64,000 nt of DNA, from NCBI RefSeq assembly GCF_003589595.1, contig NW_020654289.1:7250181-7314180 (forward strand). The letters run 5' to 3'. Under the pieces are notes generated by a model. It worked only from the letters and a program-made list of their open reading frames with translations. It ran no database searches and was not told where the DNA came from. The stretch is from Hyposmocoma kahamanoa (lineage: Eukaryota > Arthropoda > Insecta > Lepidoptera > Cosmopterigidae). Below are positions 11,153 through 23,210 of this stretch, in pieces. The translations under genes and the position numbers were made by a program. The first letter of the stretch is position 1. Every line of letters begins with the position of its first letter.

Positions 11153-12472
11153 ATGCTATTATTTGGGCGTTCTCAGGGCGAGAGTGAATAGGTATTATTA
11201 GGTGTGCATGCTCCAACGTCGCTTTCCGTCAGGTGAGATAGAGGTCAAATGCGCCCTTACGAATTATGCGTTTTGTATATAAAAAAATAACAAACTTGCC
11301 AGAGTCAATTCTGTGGAAATCGTGTTAGATAGCCTCTTCTGTGCTGGTAGTTACATGAATAGCAACGTCTTTAGATATCAAGAGTGGAAATGTATAATTA
11401 CTTTTTGAATATAATCTCATGACTCTACTACTGCAATGCAGTCAACGAAACTATTTAATCAAGTTTCAATTTCATGTAAAAACAAATTTCACTTGTTTGT
11501 AAAACGTGTTGCACTGCGAATATTTTGTGGAACTTTTCCAATATCGTGTTTTGTCTCCAAACATGGAGTAGTGTATGTAGATATTTGCTTATTTAGACAT
11601 GGAATTGTCTCGTTCGCGGTATTGACAGCGTTTCTTGTATGCAGACAATACTTTCTGTTCAAACTCTTCGATTCCCTGCTCAATTTTGTATTTATTGGTA
11701 CAAATAGTGACGAAGGCGGTTGTAATTGTTGGTGCTTTATATAAATGTATAAGTTATATACCTGGCGTGCTGTGTTTTCTGGGCATCAGACAATTTTTGA
11801 CTGATTGTTTTTTTTGGTTGATTGTTTAGTTGTAAAAAAATAATTGAGAACGTAGGTCACCGATAATCTGTCGTATTTGCGTTCAATAGATGGCCTTTTT
11901 AAGGTTGAACGCATATGATTACCTTTGTATATTATTCATTTATGTACAATCATATAATTTGATTCGATCAGTTATCAAGATTAAGAAGACAATTATGGAG
12001 GTTTGTCATGTAATATTGAGGTTTGTCTCTACCATTGCTAATCAAACAGTTTCAAACAATCGAACATTTATCCAGCGTATAGTCCACATTTTAACAGGTC
12101 AGTAGAAGGGTCAGTGACATCCAGAAAATACCATTTCAAACGAGTCTCATGTATAGTGCACTTTTGAAATCGTTACTGCAAAGAATACATTTCAGAATTG
12201 CAAACTCGCAGCAAGTGGCGCACAGACGTAGGACAACCGCAGCCAGGAGTGATGGTGCTCATCAAAGGCGACCGTCTACCTCCTAGCAGATGACTACTTG
12301 GTTGGATCAGCGCAGTTCACCCCGGTAGCGATGGCGACAACTGAGTGGCTGACGTCCACACTACTTCAGGGACCATGAGAACGGCATACAATAGAGTCTG
12401 CCCACTGCCGAAGATGTTGAACTAGGACATTCCTGTTCTAAGAGGGCCAGCTTGTTCGTGCTCTGTATCTTA
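11153..12472. other. No gene or recognised repeat seen
   Basis: Contains frames of 64-102 codons at 11436-11829 without motifs. AT-rich composition and overlap on both strands suggest chance. Confidence 0.45.
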
Positions 12473-12637
12473 GGGTCGTATTCTAGAACTCTACTCAATG
12501 CTCAAGTCAGGATTGCACTGAAAACACAAGCACTGGAAATATGACCCTAATGGCAAGGACTTGTGTATGATTTTCAGTGCTCACTGCAATACTCAAGTCC
12601 TGACTTGAGCATTGAGTAGAGTTCTGGAATACGACCC
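12473..12637. mobile_element. Short MITE with ~41 bp terminal inverted repeats
   Basis: The ends start GGGTCGTATTC and finish GAATACGACCC. The left arm, about 12473-12513, pairs with about 12597-12637 with one mismatch, and further imperfect pairing continues inward. Total ~165 bp with no coding capacity. No convincing target duplication was found. It is the only copy in the window. Confidence 0.7.
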
Positions 12638-12879
12638 TCAGAGTGTTCACATGCATAGCACACATCGCAGTCTTCGCGGCCATCATTCAATGCACTCCCT
12701 AAAGTACGTACAATTTTATGGTCAATTTTAGCTAATTGTAACGTTTTTCTATTATTGACAATGTATGTTTTGTAAGACGTTGTCTCGTCTATATTATTGA
12801 ACCTTCATCAACATAATTCATGTAATTTTTTGTGTGAATATACAATAGGAATAGGGCAAATCAATTCGCAGCTTTGATG

Positions 12880-13515
12880 TCTGTAACATGACAAGTTTTC
12901 AGGAGAGAGGTTTAAAGATTCTATGAATGAAATTAGTCGATGACCTTTTTATGCTTAAATAGGAAAGCTATAAAATTGCATATAAGTATACATAACTTGT
13001 CTAATGTCTGTTCTTATAATCTTTATTACTTTATAAAAGCACTTTTGGCGACGTATTGTGACGATGCGACCGCTTTCATCGCCATCCCACCTTTTTATCA
13101 CCCTTTTCTCTGATTCCTGGCCACTTTACTTTTGAAATGTTGAATCGTTCTTTAATTCTTTTTCTTTGTCATATTTACTTTGCTTTGTTCCGTCGTCACT
13201 CCCATCAAAATTCTCGAGGAGAAAAGACGTATCCTTCAATCTTGTAAACCTAACTGCTTACTATATTTCATATGATTACAGGCCCTTTTGGGGTAAGTTC
13301 ACTTACTTTTATGTTTAATCTGTTGGGAGTGTTTTTATATTATTGTACCTGTTTCTATACCATTGTTTTTTGTTATAGCCTGTCCTTGCTTTCTTCTCCT
13401 TTTCCTTCACCTTTTCTCTAATGTTATTTATACCTTTTACAATAAATTTATGTGGGCCGAGCGTTACTTTCTATCATTATTACGCAAGACCCGCGAGACA
13501 GTATGTCGTATGATC
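12880..13515 (+). repeat. GF repeat copy 2, G and F parts contiguous
   Basis: This ~635 bp copy joins both parts and defines the family. Blocks include TTCAGGAGAGAGGTTTAAAG, TTGAAATGTTGAATCGTTCT and the CCTTTTGGGGTAAGTTC motif. It has no coding content. Confidence 0.65.
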
Positions 13516-13839
13516 ACAATAATAAGTAGCTTTCCTATAACGTACCTATATACTTAGTAATACTTCGTCTAGAATAGTTACATAGCCACCAACTTGTGAA
13601 TCAGTCTGTAGAAGCAGATCGACGGGTTTGGACGTGCTGTGGTCAGATATTTGGCATCTAAATGAGCAAGTGTTAAGGACTAAAGTTTATAGGTATAAAT
13701 TTAAAAGGGTCCTACACTTTTACTCCAACTATCTGGTCTCAAACTAGGATGTTTCTTGTACTATAAATATCAGAGCTAATTCACTCCTGAGCGTACAACT
13801 GGAACCAATTTAGAAAAAATTATTTCCTAAATTGGTTCT

Positions 13840-13912
13840 ACCGGGATCAAACCGGCGATATTCTCAATCAGCGCTCTTAGTGCAAACCGTTGCACCGTCG
13901 AGGTTGCCATGA
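13840..13912 (-). repeat. tRNA-like SINE head, family N
   Basis: On the minus strand: CGACGGTGCAACGGTTTGCA followed by a B-box-like GGTTTGATCCC. A similar plus-strand segment starts near 22772 (GGCTCAACGGTTTGCACAA). It lacks a convincing anticodon arm and acceptor stem, so it is judged a tRNA-derived SINE head, not a tRNA gene. Confidence 0.5.
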
Positions 13913-14339
13913 ATTATAAAAATGTTAGTTAATTTTTAGATTTCATTTAAAGGATTAGGGACAGTCCCATATCTTTTCTACATAAGTTTTGTTTATAGTG
14001 ACCCTACCTGCGCGCACAGGAACCTTGCAAGTTAAGGTTTTGACCCCAGATCAGCCAGTGTACAGGGTTGTCACAAACCTCTGTCAGGATTAGGGAGTAA
14101 AAAAAATCATTCACTCACCTACAAAATTTCCAGCAGACCGGACACACTGAAAACCATTGTTACTGACTTCGCTTCTATGCAAAAAAGGGACTCTTTCTTG
14201 ATAGCAGCTAAAAGCTACAATAAAACCAAGCCTCCTAATAGCAAATTGAATACTGAAATAATGGGTTTCCCGGGGAAACGAATGCCGATTTATATTGCCG
14301 AATACCTACAGCCAACCATGTAGAAACTTTTTTAACTTA

Positions 14340-14598
14340 CGCGGCAGTTTCTTAGTTACTTCTACCGCCAAGCAGTAATGTGAGTATTACTGCATTACTG
14401 CGTTCCGGTTATGAAGGTTAAGGGGGCTGGTGAAATTACAGGCACGTGAGACGTGTCAATTTACGTCTCAGAGTGACGGGCGCAGTAGCAGTGCCCCTCA
14501 GATCTTTGTGGCTTTTAAATTTAAAGCTCTGAGTGGCACTGCAACTGGTATGGTAGCGTATGACTTGTTCGTTATGTCACTTGGTAGTTGTCTCATCA
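14340..14598 (+). repeat. Family B repeat
   Basis: Carries CCGCCAAGCAGTAATGTGAG, GGTGAAATTACAGGCACGTG, CAGTGCCCCTCAGATCTTTG and GAGTGGCACTGCAACTG in the family order. The 5' end is missing. Confidence 0.8.
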
Positions 14599-14694
14599 AT
14601 ATGGACACCCAGATATTTAATATAATACGTAGCAACAAAAGGTAAGATTATCATTTTAAGTAACACACGACTACACCGTTATTGTTGATTTTGT

Positions 14695-15245
14695 ATTGTA
14701 AGTATCCGGCCACTTATTTTTGAAATTTTGAATCATTCTCGAAATCTTTTTCCTTCACTATTTTTACGTTCCGCGTTCCGATGCGTTATTTTCTCAAATT
14801 CTTATAAGGAGTGATTATTCGAGAAGATGGCAAAATTATTTCTATTTTAAATTTCTTATCAAGGGTGCTAATTTGAATGCATTACTTACTTTAAATATAA
14901 GTAAAAGCCAGTGTGCGAATACGAAGGACATGTGATGTGGAAGAAGCCAGCAAAATTTGTATTTCAGTAATTTTGTGCTAGATATGAGTTTGTTCTCAAA
15001 CTAATAACAAGTGACGATTTGTTATATCCATCGTCATTACCATCAAAATTTTTGGAACGAGAGGACGTGTTCATAAATCAGAAATGACTTTCATTTTGTT
15101 AAACTTCACGTCGATTACTATTAAAATTGTACATTTATATAGGCCTTTTTGGGTCGTTCCCTTTCCTCTTTTGAAATGTCTTACAATAAATCTTGTGGAC
15201 CGAGCTTTCTGCTTTCTCATTTCGCTAAGGCTAAGCTACACCATT
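14695..15245 (+). repeat. GF repeat copy 3, F part, interrupted
   Basis: Matches copies 1 and 2 at TTGAAATTTTGAATCATTCT, then again from 15015 (ATCGTCATTACCATCAAAAT) to the CTTACAATAAATCTTGTGG block. About 220 bp of unrelated sequence lies between. Confidence 0.55.
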
Positions 15246-15374
15246 AAACTATTCAAAATGGCATAGTACATATTGTTAAATTTTGCGTACGCGTCAGAAA
15301 AGTTAATATTTGTTATGAAAACGCTCTAACACTTAGCTAAACGCAACAGTGTACCCTGGTTTACAAGACCCTCT

Positions 15375-15520
15375 GCAAATAACTTACTGCATACCAAGTA
15401 TGGGGTGGCATGCTTTAAACTTCGTTACTCAAACTTGAAAGGGCTCAAAGAGCTGTTTCCAAGTTCATGTTCTGCAGACTGTTTAGATACACTACACACA
15501 TACGCACATCGAAAGTGTCT
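15375..15520 (+). pseudogene. Degenerate non-LTR reverse transcriptase tail fragment
   Basis: A short frame reads VWGGM, a stop, then LLKLERAQRAVSKFM. This resembles the WGG...LERAQRAVLKV segment of insect non-LTR ORF2 C-termini. It has a stop and probably a frameshift. The 52030-52235 minus-strand fragment carries the same LERTQRAILKV motif. No functional protein is possible. Confidence 0.5.
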
Positions 15521-16680
15521 AGCGATCAAGCATGTTTTTGCAAATTTACTGAAAATTAGGTATTTTAATGATTTTTTTAACATCAATGGATTTTTGGTTA
15601 ACTTCATTATCAAATTCAAACCATAAAATCGACCTAATTTAATTTAAAAAACTGTTTTTCAGTAATTGGCAATAACGTACTTGATGTCTAGACACTTTTG
15701 ATCTGTGTACATACATTTCACGTTCTTACATCCCAGTTTTCTCATGATTGCAAAGTATGGAGGACCATTCTTCCGTAACGCGTGCTGACCTTACCTAACC
15801 CGACCAGGAGGATTTATTGAAGAACTTTTGCTAATCGACAATACAGAGTTGCATTAGCTCATATTTATATAACTAGATGGCGCGCGTTGCGGTCCGCGAG
15901 TTCTTCAAGATTTGTGACTCGTTGGGAGTTGGAATTTATATTTCAGTAGAAAATTTTCTTTAGTTGAGTTTTTACTGCTCCAGTTTAGTTACATATGGGG
16001 TAGTTGGTATGATATCGTCAAGTCTTATTCTTAAATATCTTAGAAGAAACCACCCATATCATTGGCAACTGCAAAGATTCAGAAAAGTCAATTGTTTTTG
16101 GCGGCCATCTTGAATTTACCATGTCAGAAAATGTTTGGTTCTGGTAGAACCTGACCAAAGTCTTTCACAATCTTTATCATTAATTTTAGTTTTTGCAATG
16201 AACCAAAGGTCGAAAATACGTCATTATTTCCGTTATCAATTCTATTTTCATTTTGTTTAGATTCTGGCCACTCAATTATTGTTGTTTGGTAATTCATTAA
16301 TCCGATTGCACATAGGTTTGTTTACGGTAGTGTAAATGCTTGATAACATTAATTATGCAGCTTATTATTATTATTGGTTAATTCTACGTCTAATTAATAA
16401 ACAATGCATTATTATTATTACTTTAAGTTTATTAAACAATGGTTTTAAATAGCCATGGTGAGAATTTTCGTTTTAGATGTTAAGTGTCAGAGTAGGAGTT
16501 AATTATAAGTTAAAAAAGGTGTGACCTAATGATAACATTGAAAAAGCTACTCAAAGCCAAACTCAAATCATCGGATGTTGTTTATGATGTCAATAATATA
16601 AGTCCTGGGAGATTGATTTTCCATATAACCGTATGTGAGGTTATAGTGGACATAGAAATGAGACTCCAGTGACTGTTATA
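15521..16680. other. No gene or recognised repeat seen
   Basis: AT-rich sequence with no supported feature. Confidence 0.45.
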
Positions 16681-16756
16681 AATTATAAGATCTTTCACTA
16701 TAAATCCAAACAAAGCGTTATGCTTTGTTTGGATTTATAGTGAAGATCTTATAATT
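16681..16756. repeat. Near-perfect hairpin, ~35 bp arms
   Basis: 16681-16716 pairs with 16722-16756 with a single bulged T and a loop of about five bases. No coding content and no other copy seen in the window. Confidence 0.85.
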
Positions 16757-17261
16757 ACGTCGTTTGTAGTCAAAGATGTTTTTCGGCCGCCCGTTAGCTT
16801 TCCGTTAATTCGATGATGATGAAATCGATTTTTTTTCTTATTTCGATAAAACTAATTCTTAATGAAGCAAAGTAAATTTTGTAACAAAATAAAATAAATT
16901 AATGTCGTGTCCTGACACTTCTATACAATTTCTTTCAATACTGAACACGAATCTTTGTACAACAAAGTCATAGGTCTGCATTGGCTGGTCTTAGCTAGCA
17001 AACTAAGCCGGTAAACAGCTTTGCTCGTAAACACGACTCTCGGTTATCTCAGCGATACGCCAAACACGCGCACAAACAAACACAATATATTGCCGATTGT
17101 CGACATGTTGTAGTAAAAGTGCAAATATAATAAAAAGTCGCTAATCAGCTAGACATTTCGTGGTAACTTTTAACTATCCACAATAACAGCTACTTGAAAC
17201 TGATATAACCCTGAAGATGCAAGCGTGCAAAAATTCAAATTTAATATAAATTTTTCTAAAT
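16757..17261. other. No gene seen
   Basis: AT-rich sequence with no supported feature. Confidence 0.4.
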
Positions 17262-17466
17262 GGCAATAGAGCTCATTAAAGAAGGGCATGGGTTCTGGTG
17301 AAATTACAGCTACATGTGACTTTTCACCTTATGTTTAAGGGTGACAGGCGCAATGGCAATGTCCTCATATCTGTGCGATTTAAGGCTCTGCGTGGCACTG
17401 CAACTGTTATGGACAGGCGTGTTGTTTACCATCAAGTGTGCGATTAGAGCGTCCCGTCACTTGACA
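17262..17466 (+). repeat. Family B repeat, deleted copy
   Basis: GGTGAAATTACAGCTACATG, GCGATTTAAGGCTCTGCGTG and GTTATGGACAGGCGTG are in family order. The GCCGCCAAGCAGTAATG block is lost. Confidence 0.75.
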
Positions 17467-18222
17467 TATGTTTTGAATTTTTTTGTTATACAAAAATTAA
17501 TATTTTTATTGAATTGATATTAAATTATTTTCTGTGAAATTACTTCACTAGTTTGTTTATTAATTAATACTTTTACATTTTCGAAAATCAATTTATCTAG
17601 TTTTCTACACATTTGATTTCTCGGCAATGCTTTCAAATTATTCGACATTTTATTGAATATTTGAATTTTTTATGGCAATTTTTTTAGTTAAGTGTATTTT
17701 GAGAGTAATAGTCTAGCACCCGCCTGTCAGGTGTCCTCATGCTTGTAGGGTTTTGTTTGTTGTTGTTAGTGGCGTCTGCTTTCTTTTTCGATTTCACTCA
17801 AATATCAATCAACAACAATTGATTTACAGATTTATTACCTACCACACTTGGAAGTTGTCAATTACCGATGCAAGCGGTAAAAGTCACACTATGGAGCGTG
17901 AAACCGCTTTGTAATATCGGGGCAGAATAAAAAGTCGTAATCAATGGTGGAAATAGGGTGTTCCAAATGAGTAAAATAAATTAAAGTCTTCATTTTGATA
18001 CAAAGAGTCAGACAGACTTGTTAAAACCACCAAATATTAATTAATTACTCTTTTAGAATTGCGAATTTCCGGAAAAAAAAATTACTGTAAGATAAAACTA
18101 CTCTCCTAGAAACATTTTTTTAGTTACAAGCAAAAGCTTGTTTTAACTAATAGTGGTTTATATCACTCAATGTCACTTCATGAGTTTCGATGTAGACATT
18201 TGTCTACTCATTTAAAATACTC
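17467..18222. other. No gene seen
   Basis: AT-rich. The first ~120 bp (TGTGAAATTACTTCACTAG...) resembles the flank of a SINE I copy near 38240-38300, but too weakly to annotate. Confidence 0.4.
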
Positions 18223-18450
18223 TTAATAATAATAATAATAATAACGCACACACTCAACATAGCCCCGCACTAGGGAAACCCTGTGTCGCGGGTGCCATGG
18301 ACACACACATAGACAACCACAAATTACACCCAAACTCACGAGAGAAATAAATGTAGGCCATACAAATATTTCTCCCGGCCTGGGAATCGAACCCGGGGAC
18401 CTCTGCGTGGCAGTCCGGTATGGTAACCGTTCGGCCACGGAGGCAGTTTA
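18223..18450 (-). repeat. tRNA-derived SINE, family J copy 3, near full length
   Basis: The head at 18373-18444 (minus strand) has a B box within the CCGGGTTCGATTCCC context. The body runs to a CACTCAACATAGCCCCGCAC block and a terminal (TTA)n tail seen here as AAT repeats at 18223-18243. This copy defines the family: tRNA-like head, ~130 bp body, TTA tail. Confidence 0.85.
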
Positions 18451-18794
18451 TCTACTATTACTCTATTTCGACCATTGATCATAACGAAGGAAGAAACTTT
18501 TTAGTAGTGACAATTATTTTGGCAAACAACCACAAATGCCTTAAAAACTACATATGTTAGTGTCGAGTAGCATCGTATGCATTATTCGAAAAATACTAAG
18601 CGAATTTGATTTTGGATCACAAGTTTCGGATGTTAAAATTCGAATCACTCGTGTCTCATTAAGAACTAGCCGTTGGTAATTTCAATTATAATAAGCCCAT
18701 TCTCAAAGTCAACATGGCATTTTTCTTATACAAGGTATCGGTTTAATTATTTTTTACACAAATTATTGAAAAAATAAAAATATTTTCAAAAACT
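18451..18794. other. No gene seen
   Basis: AT-rich sequence with no supported feature. Confidence 0.4.
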
Positions 18795-18932
18795 CAACCG
18801 TGACCATGGGACCTGTGGGTTTGCTTGAAAAAACGTGGGTTTGTTTGAAAAAACAAATATAGGCGATTTAAATCCGGAAAAATAGTTTCATTTCCTATGT
18901 GTAACAATCGCGAAAATCTAAGAACTCGATAC
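18795..18932 (-). repeat. Family E repeat copy 1
   Basis: The reverse complement runs ATCGAGTTCTTAGATTTTCG, CACATAGGAAATGAAACTAT, TTCCGGATTTAAATCG, TTTTTTCAAACAAACC and CCATGGTCACGG. A ~25 bp segment with the GTGGGTTTG motif is repeated locally. There are seven family segments in the window. Confidence 0.7.
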
Positions 18933-19003
18933 ACAAATTTTTGTTCAAGTATTAAGTGTCCATCACATCCTATTTGAGCGTTTTCATCCATACTGCGTGT
19001 CAA

Positions 19004-19080
19004 TTTATTATATTATATTATTATATAATATAATAAACTATATACTATACTAATATATTATATTATAGTTCACTTTTATT
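19004..19080. repeat. Low-complexity TA/TTA tract
   Basis: A near-pure A/T run with TATTATATT units and internal palindromes. Confidence 0.8.
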
Positions 19081-19160
19081 ATATTGAGACTCTTTCAGGA
19101 TCTGCAAATCAAACTGTATATAGGCACGGTTTTGTAGGATTGTGTTTAAATTATTTTTGT

Positions 19161-19380
19161 TATACAAAGTGATGGGGTGAACAAGTTGTGCCGCTCAGAG
19201 CTATAAATCGCAAAGACCTGAGTGTTGACAAGTCCTACGTGCCTGTAATTTCACCAGCACCTTTACCCTTCAAAATCGGAACACAGTAACGCTGACATTA
19301 CTGCTTGGCGGCAGAAATAGGTAAGGTGGCAGTACTACCCTGGGCGAACTATTTCACATGGAGATCTACTGCTACTAAAA
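19161..19380 (-). repeat. Family B repeat, deleted copy
   Basis: The reverse complement carries AGTAGATCTCC, CCGCCAAGCAGTAATG and GGTGAAATTACAGGCACG, then the 3' end. Confidence 0.75.
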
Positions 19381-19843
19381 AGCTTTGTCCAGTGGTCGGA
19401 TAGATAGTTGATTATGTGATATAAATGGTTTACACCAAGTCAGCAACGTTCGACTATTGGAGAACCGAAATATTCCTCGGTTAAGCTAAATCGTAAACAT
19501 CCCCTAAATATACCGACAAGCGACTATCGTTTCGAGCAACATCGCAAACACCCGTACCGCACGATGCCGAGATTGCACTCGTAAATTTATTTGTACCACT
19601 TGTTTTGTTTTAACATTGAACTATGTGATTTGAATTAGTAAATATCTTCTAGGGTGGTTCGTATTTATTTAGTTGGTTGTTTGAGCAGTACCAAACCAAT
19701 TTTTCTATTTTTGATGGAATGACGGTGCGTTTGAAATTAAAAGCATCCTGTATTACCCCAAAGCGATCCAAATCTCTAATCGTGTCTTTTCATGGAACAA
19801 TTTTTTTTAAACATCTTTTAAAAATTTTCAATTCATTTTAAAC
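19381..19843. other. No gene seen
   Basis: Sequence between two minus-strand family B copies with no supported feature. Confidence 0.4.
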
Positions 19844-19999
19844 AAAGTGACGGGACGTGCGCCTGATGGTAAGCTACACGCTTGTCCATGACAGTTACAG
19901 TGCCACTCAGAGCTTTAAATTGCAAAGATCTGAGGGGCACTAACACTACGCCTGCCACCCTGAGACATAAGTTGACAAGTCCCATGTGCCTGTAATTTA
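19844..19999 (-). repeat. Family B repeat, 3' half
   Basis: The reverse complement matches from the TAAATTACAGGCACATGGGA block to the GTCCCGTCACTTTG end. Confidence 0.8.
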
Positions 20000-21351
20000 A
20001 TTTTTCTCTAGGTTTTAAGAACGTTGACAAACAAAGTAGGCGACACAACAGTTGTTACAATAAACAAAAACATCTAAAAGTGAATCATGATGTAAAATTG
20101 CACTTAGGCAGATATGGCAACCTGGCAACCATCACGCGTGGAATCGTCGAAGCCGAAAGCTGCATGGAATATCGTGTGCTTTCATTTCATTGTTTGAAGC
20201 TATCTGCAGCGCCCGCTTGCTCCACCCAGTGTAGAGCTACCACGATTTGCCCGCAGCTAACTAGTATTAAACGTGATTTAGTACGTAATTGTTAAATCAT
20301 GATTATCTATAATATTTTGAAAACGACATTGTTCACGATAATCATAAAGTACCTAATTTAAGTCACATATATAAATGAGTAAAAAAAGGGCACAAAACAA
20401 TCTGCGAAAGCCGTTCCGCAATTAGGTGCGGACACACAATACAAGCGGATTTGTAGAAATGCAACTTTGAATTGTTAAAAAAGACAAATGACGAAATCAC
20501 CTTTTCGTCACTTTGATAATCTATAAGTTCATGCCCCGAGAAGACTCGGGGAACTGCGAAGAAAAAGATCAGCATCAAATCCATTTGGCAAGGCAAAATA
20601 TTGGTTTTTGAAATTCTTACACTCTTTTGATATATATGAATGAAGAAAAATGATGACAATTCGAAGGAATATCTTGTGAATGCATTTTTGATGCTCTTCC
20701 TAGTTCCAGATCAAAGTGATTCGCTTTCGTTCCGGCTGACGGCGTCGGCGAATGATTCGCGTTAGTTCAGTGATTGCTTTTTGACGTACCATAGTCTCGG
20801 TTGGGTGCCCGGGCCGATCATACATCTCACGCGTCTATATTTTACATTTGCAAATTGCTTGTGAAACGAGAACGGTGTTGGCTTTCGGAAAGCGTATTGC
20901 GTGATTACAGGCTTTGGCAGAGATGGATTTTTAACATGTACATTGTGGAAAAGGATAGAAATATAAACACATAGAATAAACAACAACATATATGTATATG
21001 TCGGAGTACGATCGTAAGGGAGACGTTGAAGGAAATACTTAATCACCGATTTATTCAGGAATCATTTGATAATTGGCGTATTCACTCTTCGTTATTAATT
21101 CAGTCAGTTCATTACAATTCATTAATTTATCCATTTTTACTGTAATTAGTTCGAAAGTATAGAAGATGGATCAAGTTAAATCGGACTTTAAATTATCACG
21201 CGGCAAATTCATAGATAGCAGCGGCGCTTGTTAATACGCGCTCGTTTATTAACCGTCTACTTCACTCTTTATTTTTATATGGCAACCCTGCCAAGGCCTG
21301 TCATGTTTCAGGATTTATCATAGAGGATGGAAAAAAATAAATAGTGGATTT
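20000..21351. other. No gene or recognised repeat seen
   Basis: Frames of up to 98 codons on the minus strand (20363-20659, 20762-21046) lack motifs. Nothing recognised. Confidence 0.4.
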
Positions 21352-21442
21352 ATCGAGTTCTTAGGTTTTCGCGATTGTTACACATAGGAAATGAAACTAT
21401 TTTTCCGGATTTAAATCGCGTATATCTGTTTTTTCAAAGTAG
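21352..21442 (+). repeat. Family E repeat copy 2
   Basis: Begins TCGAGTTCTTAGGTTTTCG and ends in TTTTTTCAAA. The 3' GGGCCC...CCATGG end is missing. Confidence 0.75.
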
Positions 21443-21780
21443 ATTTATCCAATTAGAGCTGTCAAACTGACGTGTCATTTGTCAGCAAAGAAACCGTAAT
21501 CGAGACTAATTAATGTGATTAATAGATACCCCAGTAACTCGTCTCTCTAATTATTGGAAAACAACATGTAATAATATTAGCCAAGATTTATTCTTTCGTA
21601 AAGTACTATATTATATTATAATACTATATTATATTACGTACACAATAAACCGAATTCTGTCACATAACGTTTGAAGTGATAACTGGCTCCGACATTTATA
21701 TGAAAGATCAACTTGCAGTCTCATGATTTTTTGCACAATTATTATTAAGATAGCTTAATTCGCACGCTTCGTGTCGCATC

Positions 21781-21970
21781 TAAGGTCACATCTGCAAAAT
21801 AACAACTTTTCAGTAGAGAGTTTGAATTTTCTACGAACCAAATTAGTTGACAGATTTTATATACTTAAATAAAATAGGAGAGTTATAAAATTGTACATAA
21901 TTATGCGTAATTTTTTCATGTTGTTCCTATTATTATTTATGACAAATTTTTAACGTATGATCAAATATGG
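21781..21970 (+). repeat. GF repeat, G part only
   Basis: GGTCACATCTGCAAAATAAC, GGAGAGTTATAAAATTGTAC and TTTTTAACGTATGATCAAAT match the other G segments. Confidence 0.65.
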
Positions 21971-22498
21971 CCTTGTCATACCAAGGGTACGAATTGTTAT
22001 GTTGATTGGTATTTTTCAAATTACACAAGAATGCTTTGTCCTAAAACCAGTGTAGACAAAAATGTATATACCGTCTTTGCCATCTATGCAAGTGCAAGAT
22101 GCATCATTCAAACATATCTCGGGGTAATTCCACGCCTGGATCAGCGGTATTCGGCAGCGCGGCGGCCCCCGTGGGCTTACCGCGGAATGCTCGTCCGCGG
22201 CAAATCCCCGCTTTGTACTCAACATGTTTACTGAAAAATTCACAGAGATTTCTACCAGACTGACTCAGTCGAGTCGCGACTCGAGTGCGTTCTTAAGGAA
22301 ATATTGTGAATGCTAGTTGGATATCGTGTTCGGTTGCTGGAATGCCAATGTGAAAAATGTAAGGGTATAAATTGAGATGAGATTTTAAGGAGCGTTTTTA
22401 AGTCGCGTCTATGTGATTTTGTATGCGGATCATGTTTAACATTCTAGATGTGTATCCAATTAAAGTTTACGTTAAATACGTTTTACTTAAAACGTTAA
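21971..22498. other. No gene seen
   Basis: A short GC-rich patch at 22130-22210 supports overlapping frames of 67 and 75 codons on opposite strands. Neither has a recognisable domain. Confidence 0.4.
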
Positions 22499-22705
22499 TG
22501 CAGACGAAACAAATTTATAGGACGAGTGTTAGCGGGCAAGTTGGTAGAGTCCGATCAAGGCGAATTTATTATGAGCAAATTGAGGACTTCTGAAAGAATA
22601 GCCAGGTCAAGAGTACCTTTAATCGACGAGCATGTATGAAAGCCCGTAATAAGTGGAAGGCTGTCGTCTCTGCCTACCACGATGGGAAAAGGGGATGAAG
22701 TATGT
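22499..22705 (+). pseudogene. Non-LTR retrotransposon ORF2 C-terminal tail, broken
   Basis: The translation gives YRTSVSGQVGRVRSRR, a later stop, then RRACMKARNKWKAVVSAYHDGK. This resembles the GRGRPRRT...RDRSKWKSVVSAYPDGK end of a family of insect endonuclease-reverse transcriptases. The 45715-46092 minus-strand fragment belongs to the same family (LRWFGHVEIM, KWKTVVFAYSVG). No catalytic region remains. Confidence 0.6.
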
Positions 22706-22771
22706 GTATGTAAATACAGACTCACTTTGTACTATTAGTTGAAATATTTTTTGATCTTATGTATAATTTGA

Positions 22772-22842
22772 CGTTGGCTCAACGGTTTGCACAATGGGCG
22801 TTGGATGGGGAGGTCTCAGGATCGTTTTGCGGTAGGCCCAGT
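22772..22842 (+). repeat. tRNA-like SINE head, family N copy 2
   Basis: Contains an A-box-like TTGGCTCAACGG and shares the CAACGGTTTGCA core with 13840-13912. The B box is degenerate. Confidence 0.4.
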
Positions 22843-22922
22843 TTGGGAAATGAAATCATTGCATAAATTATTTTTCCGGATTTACATCACGTAAATTTGT
22901 TTTTTCAAACAAACCAACGTAG
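22843..22922 (+). repeat. Family E repeat copy 3
   Basis: TTTTTCCGGATTTACATCACG and TTTGTTTTTTCAAACAAACC. It faces copy 4 (23211-23332) in inverted orientation. Confidence 0.65.
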
Positions 22923-23210
22923 TATTTCCTCTGGTGAAAAATCCCAAATAGACATAAGACTGCAGTACTAATTAATACGTTTTAATTTATTCTAATTTCC
23001 ATTATTAATTAACTATAAATTTAACTTAATATAAATTCATATTGTTACAATAAAATAATTTGTAAAACAATATAGCGTAAATTGAGATATTTCTTTGTAA
23101 AATTAAAAATAAGGTATTTAATTAATAAGTTTTGTAAGTATAGTGAAAAAATATAGAGGTTTGCATTAATATTAGACATAACTGGTTGATGACTGTACCA
23201 CCTCAGTCAA

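Noticed and set aside
11436..11829. Cys-rich 102-codon frame and overlapping frames
   Set aside because: AT-rich, no domain, competing frames on both strands; no support beyond length.
18223..18243. AAT repeat as an independent microsatellite
   Set aside because: It is the tail of SINE J copy 3.
20363..21046. Minus-strand frames of 98 and 94 codons
   Set aside because: No recognisable motif or signal; length is compatible with chance at this base composition.
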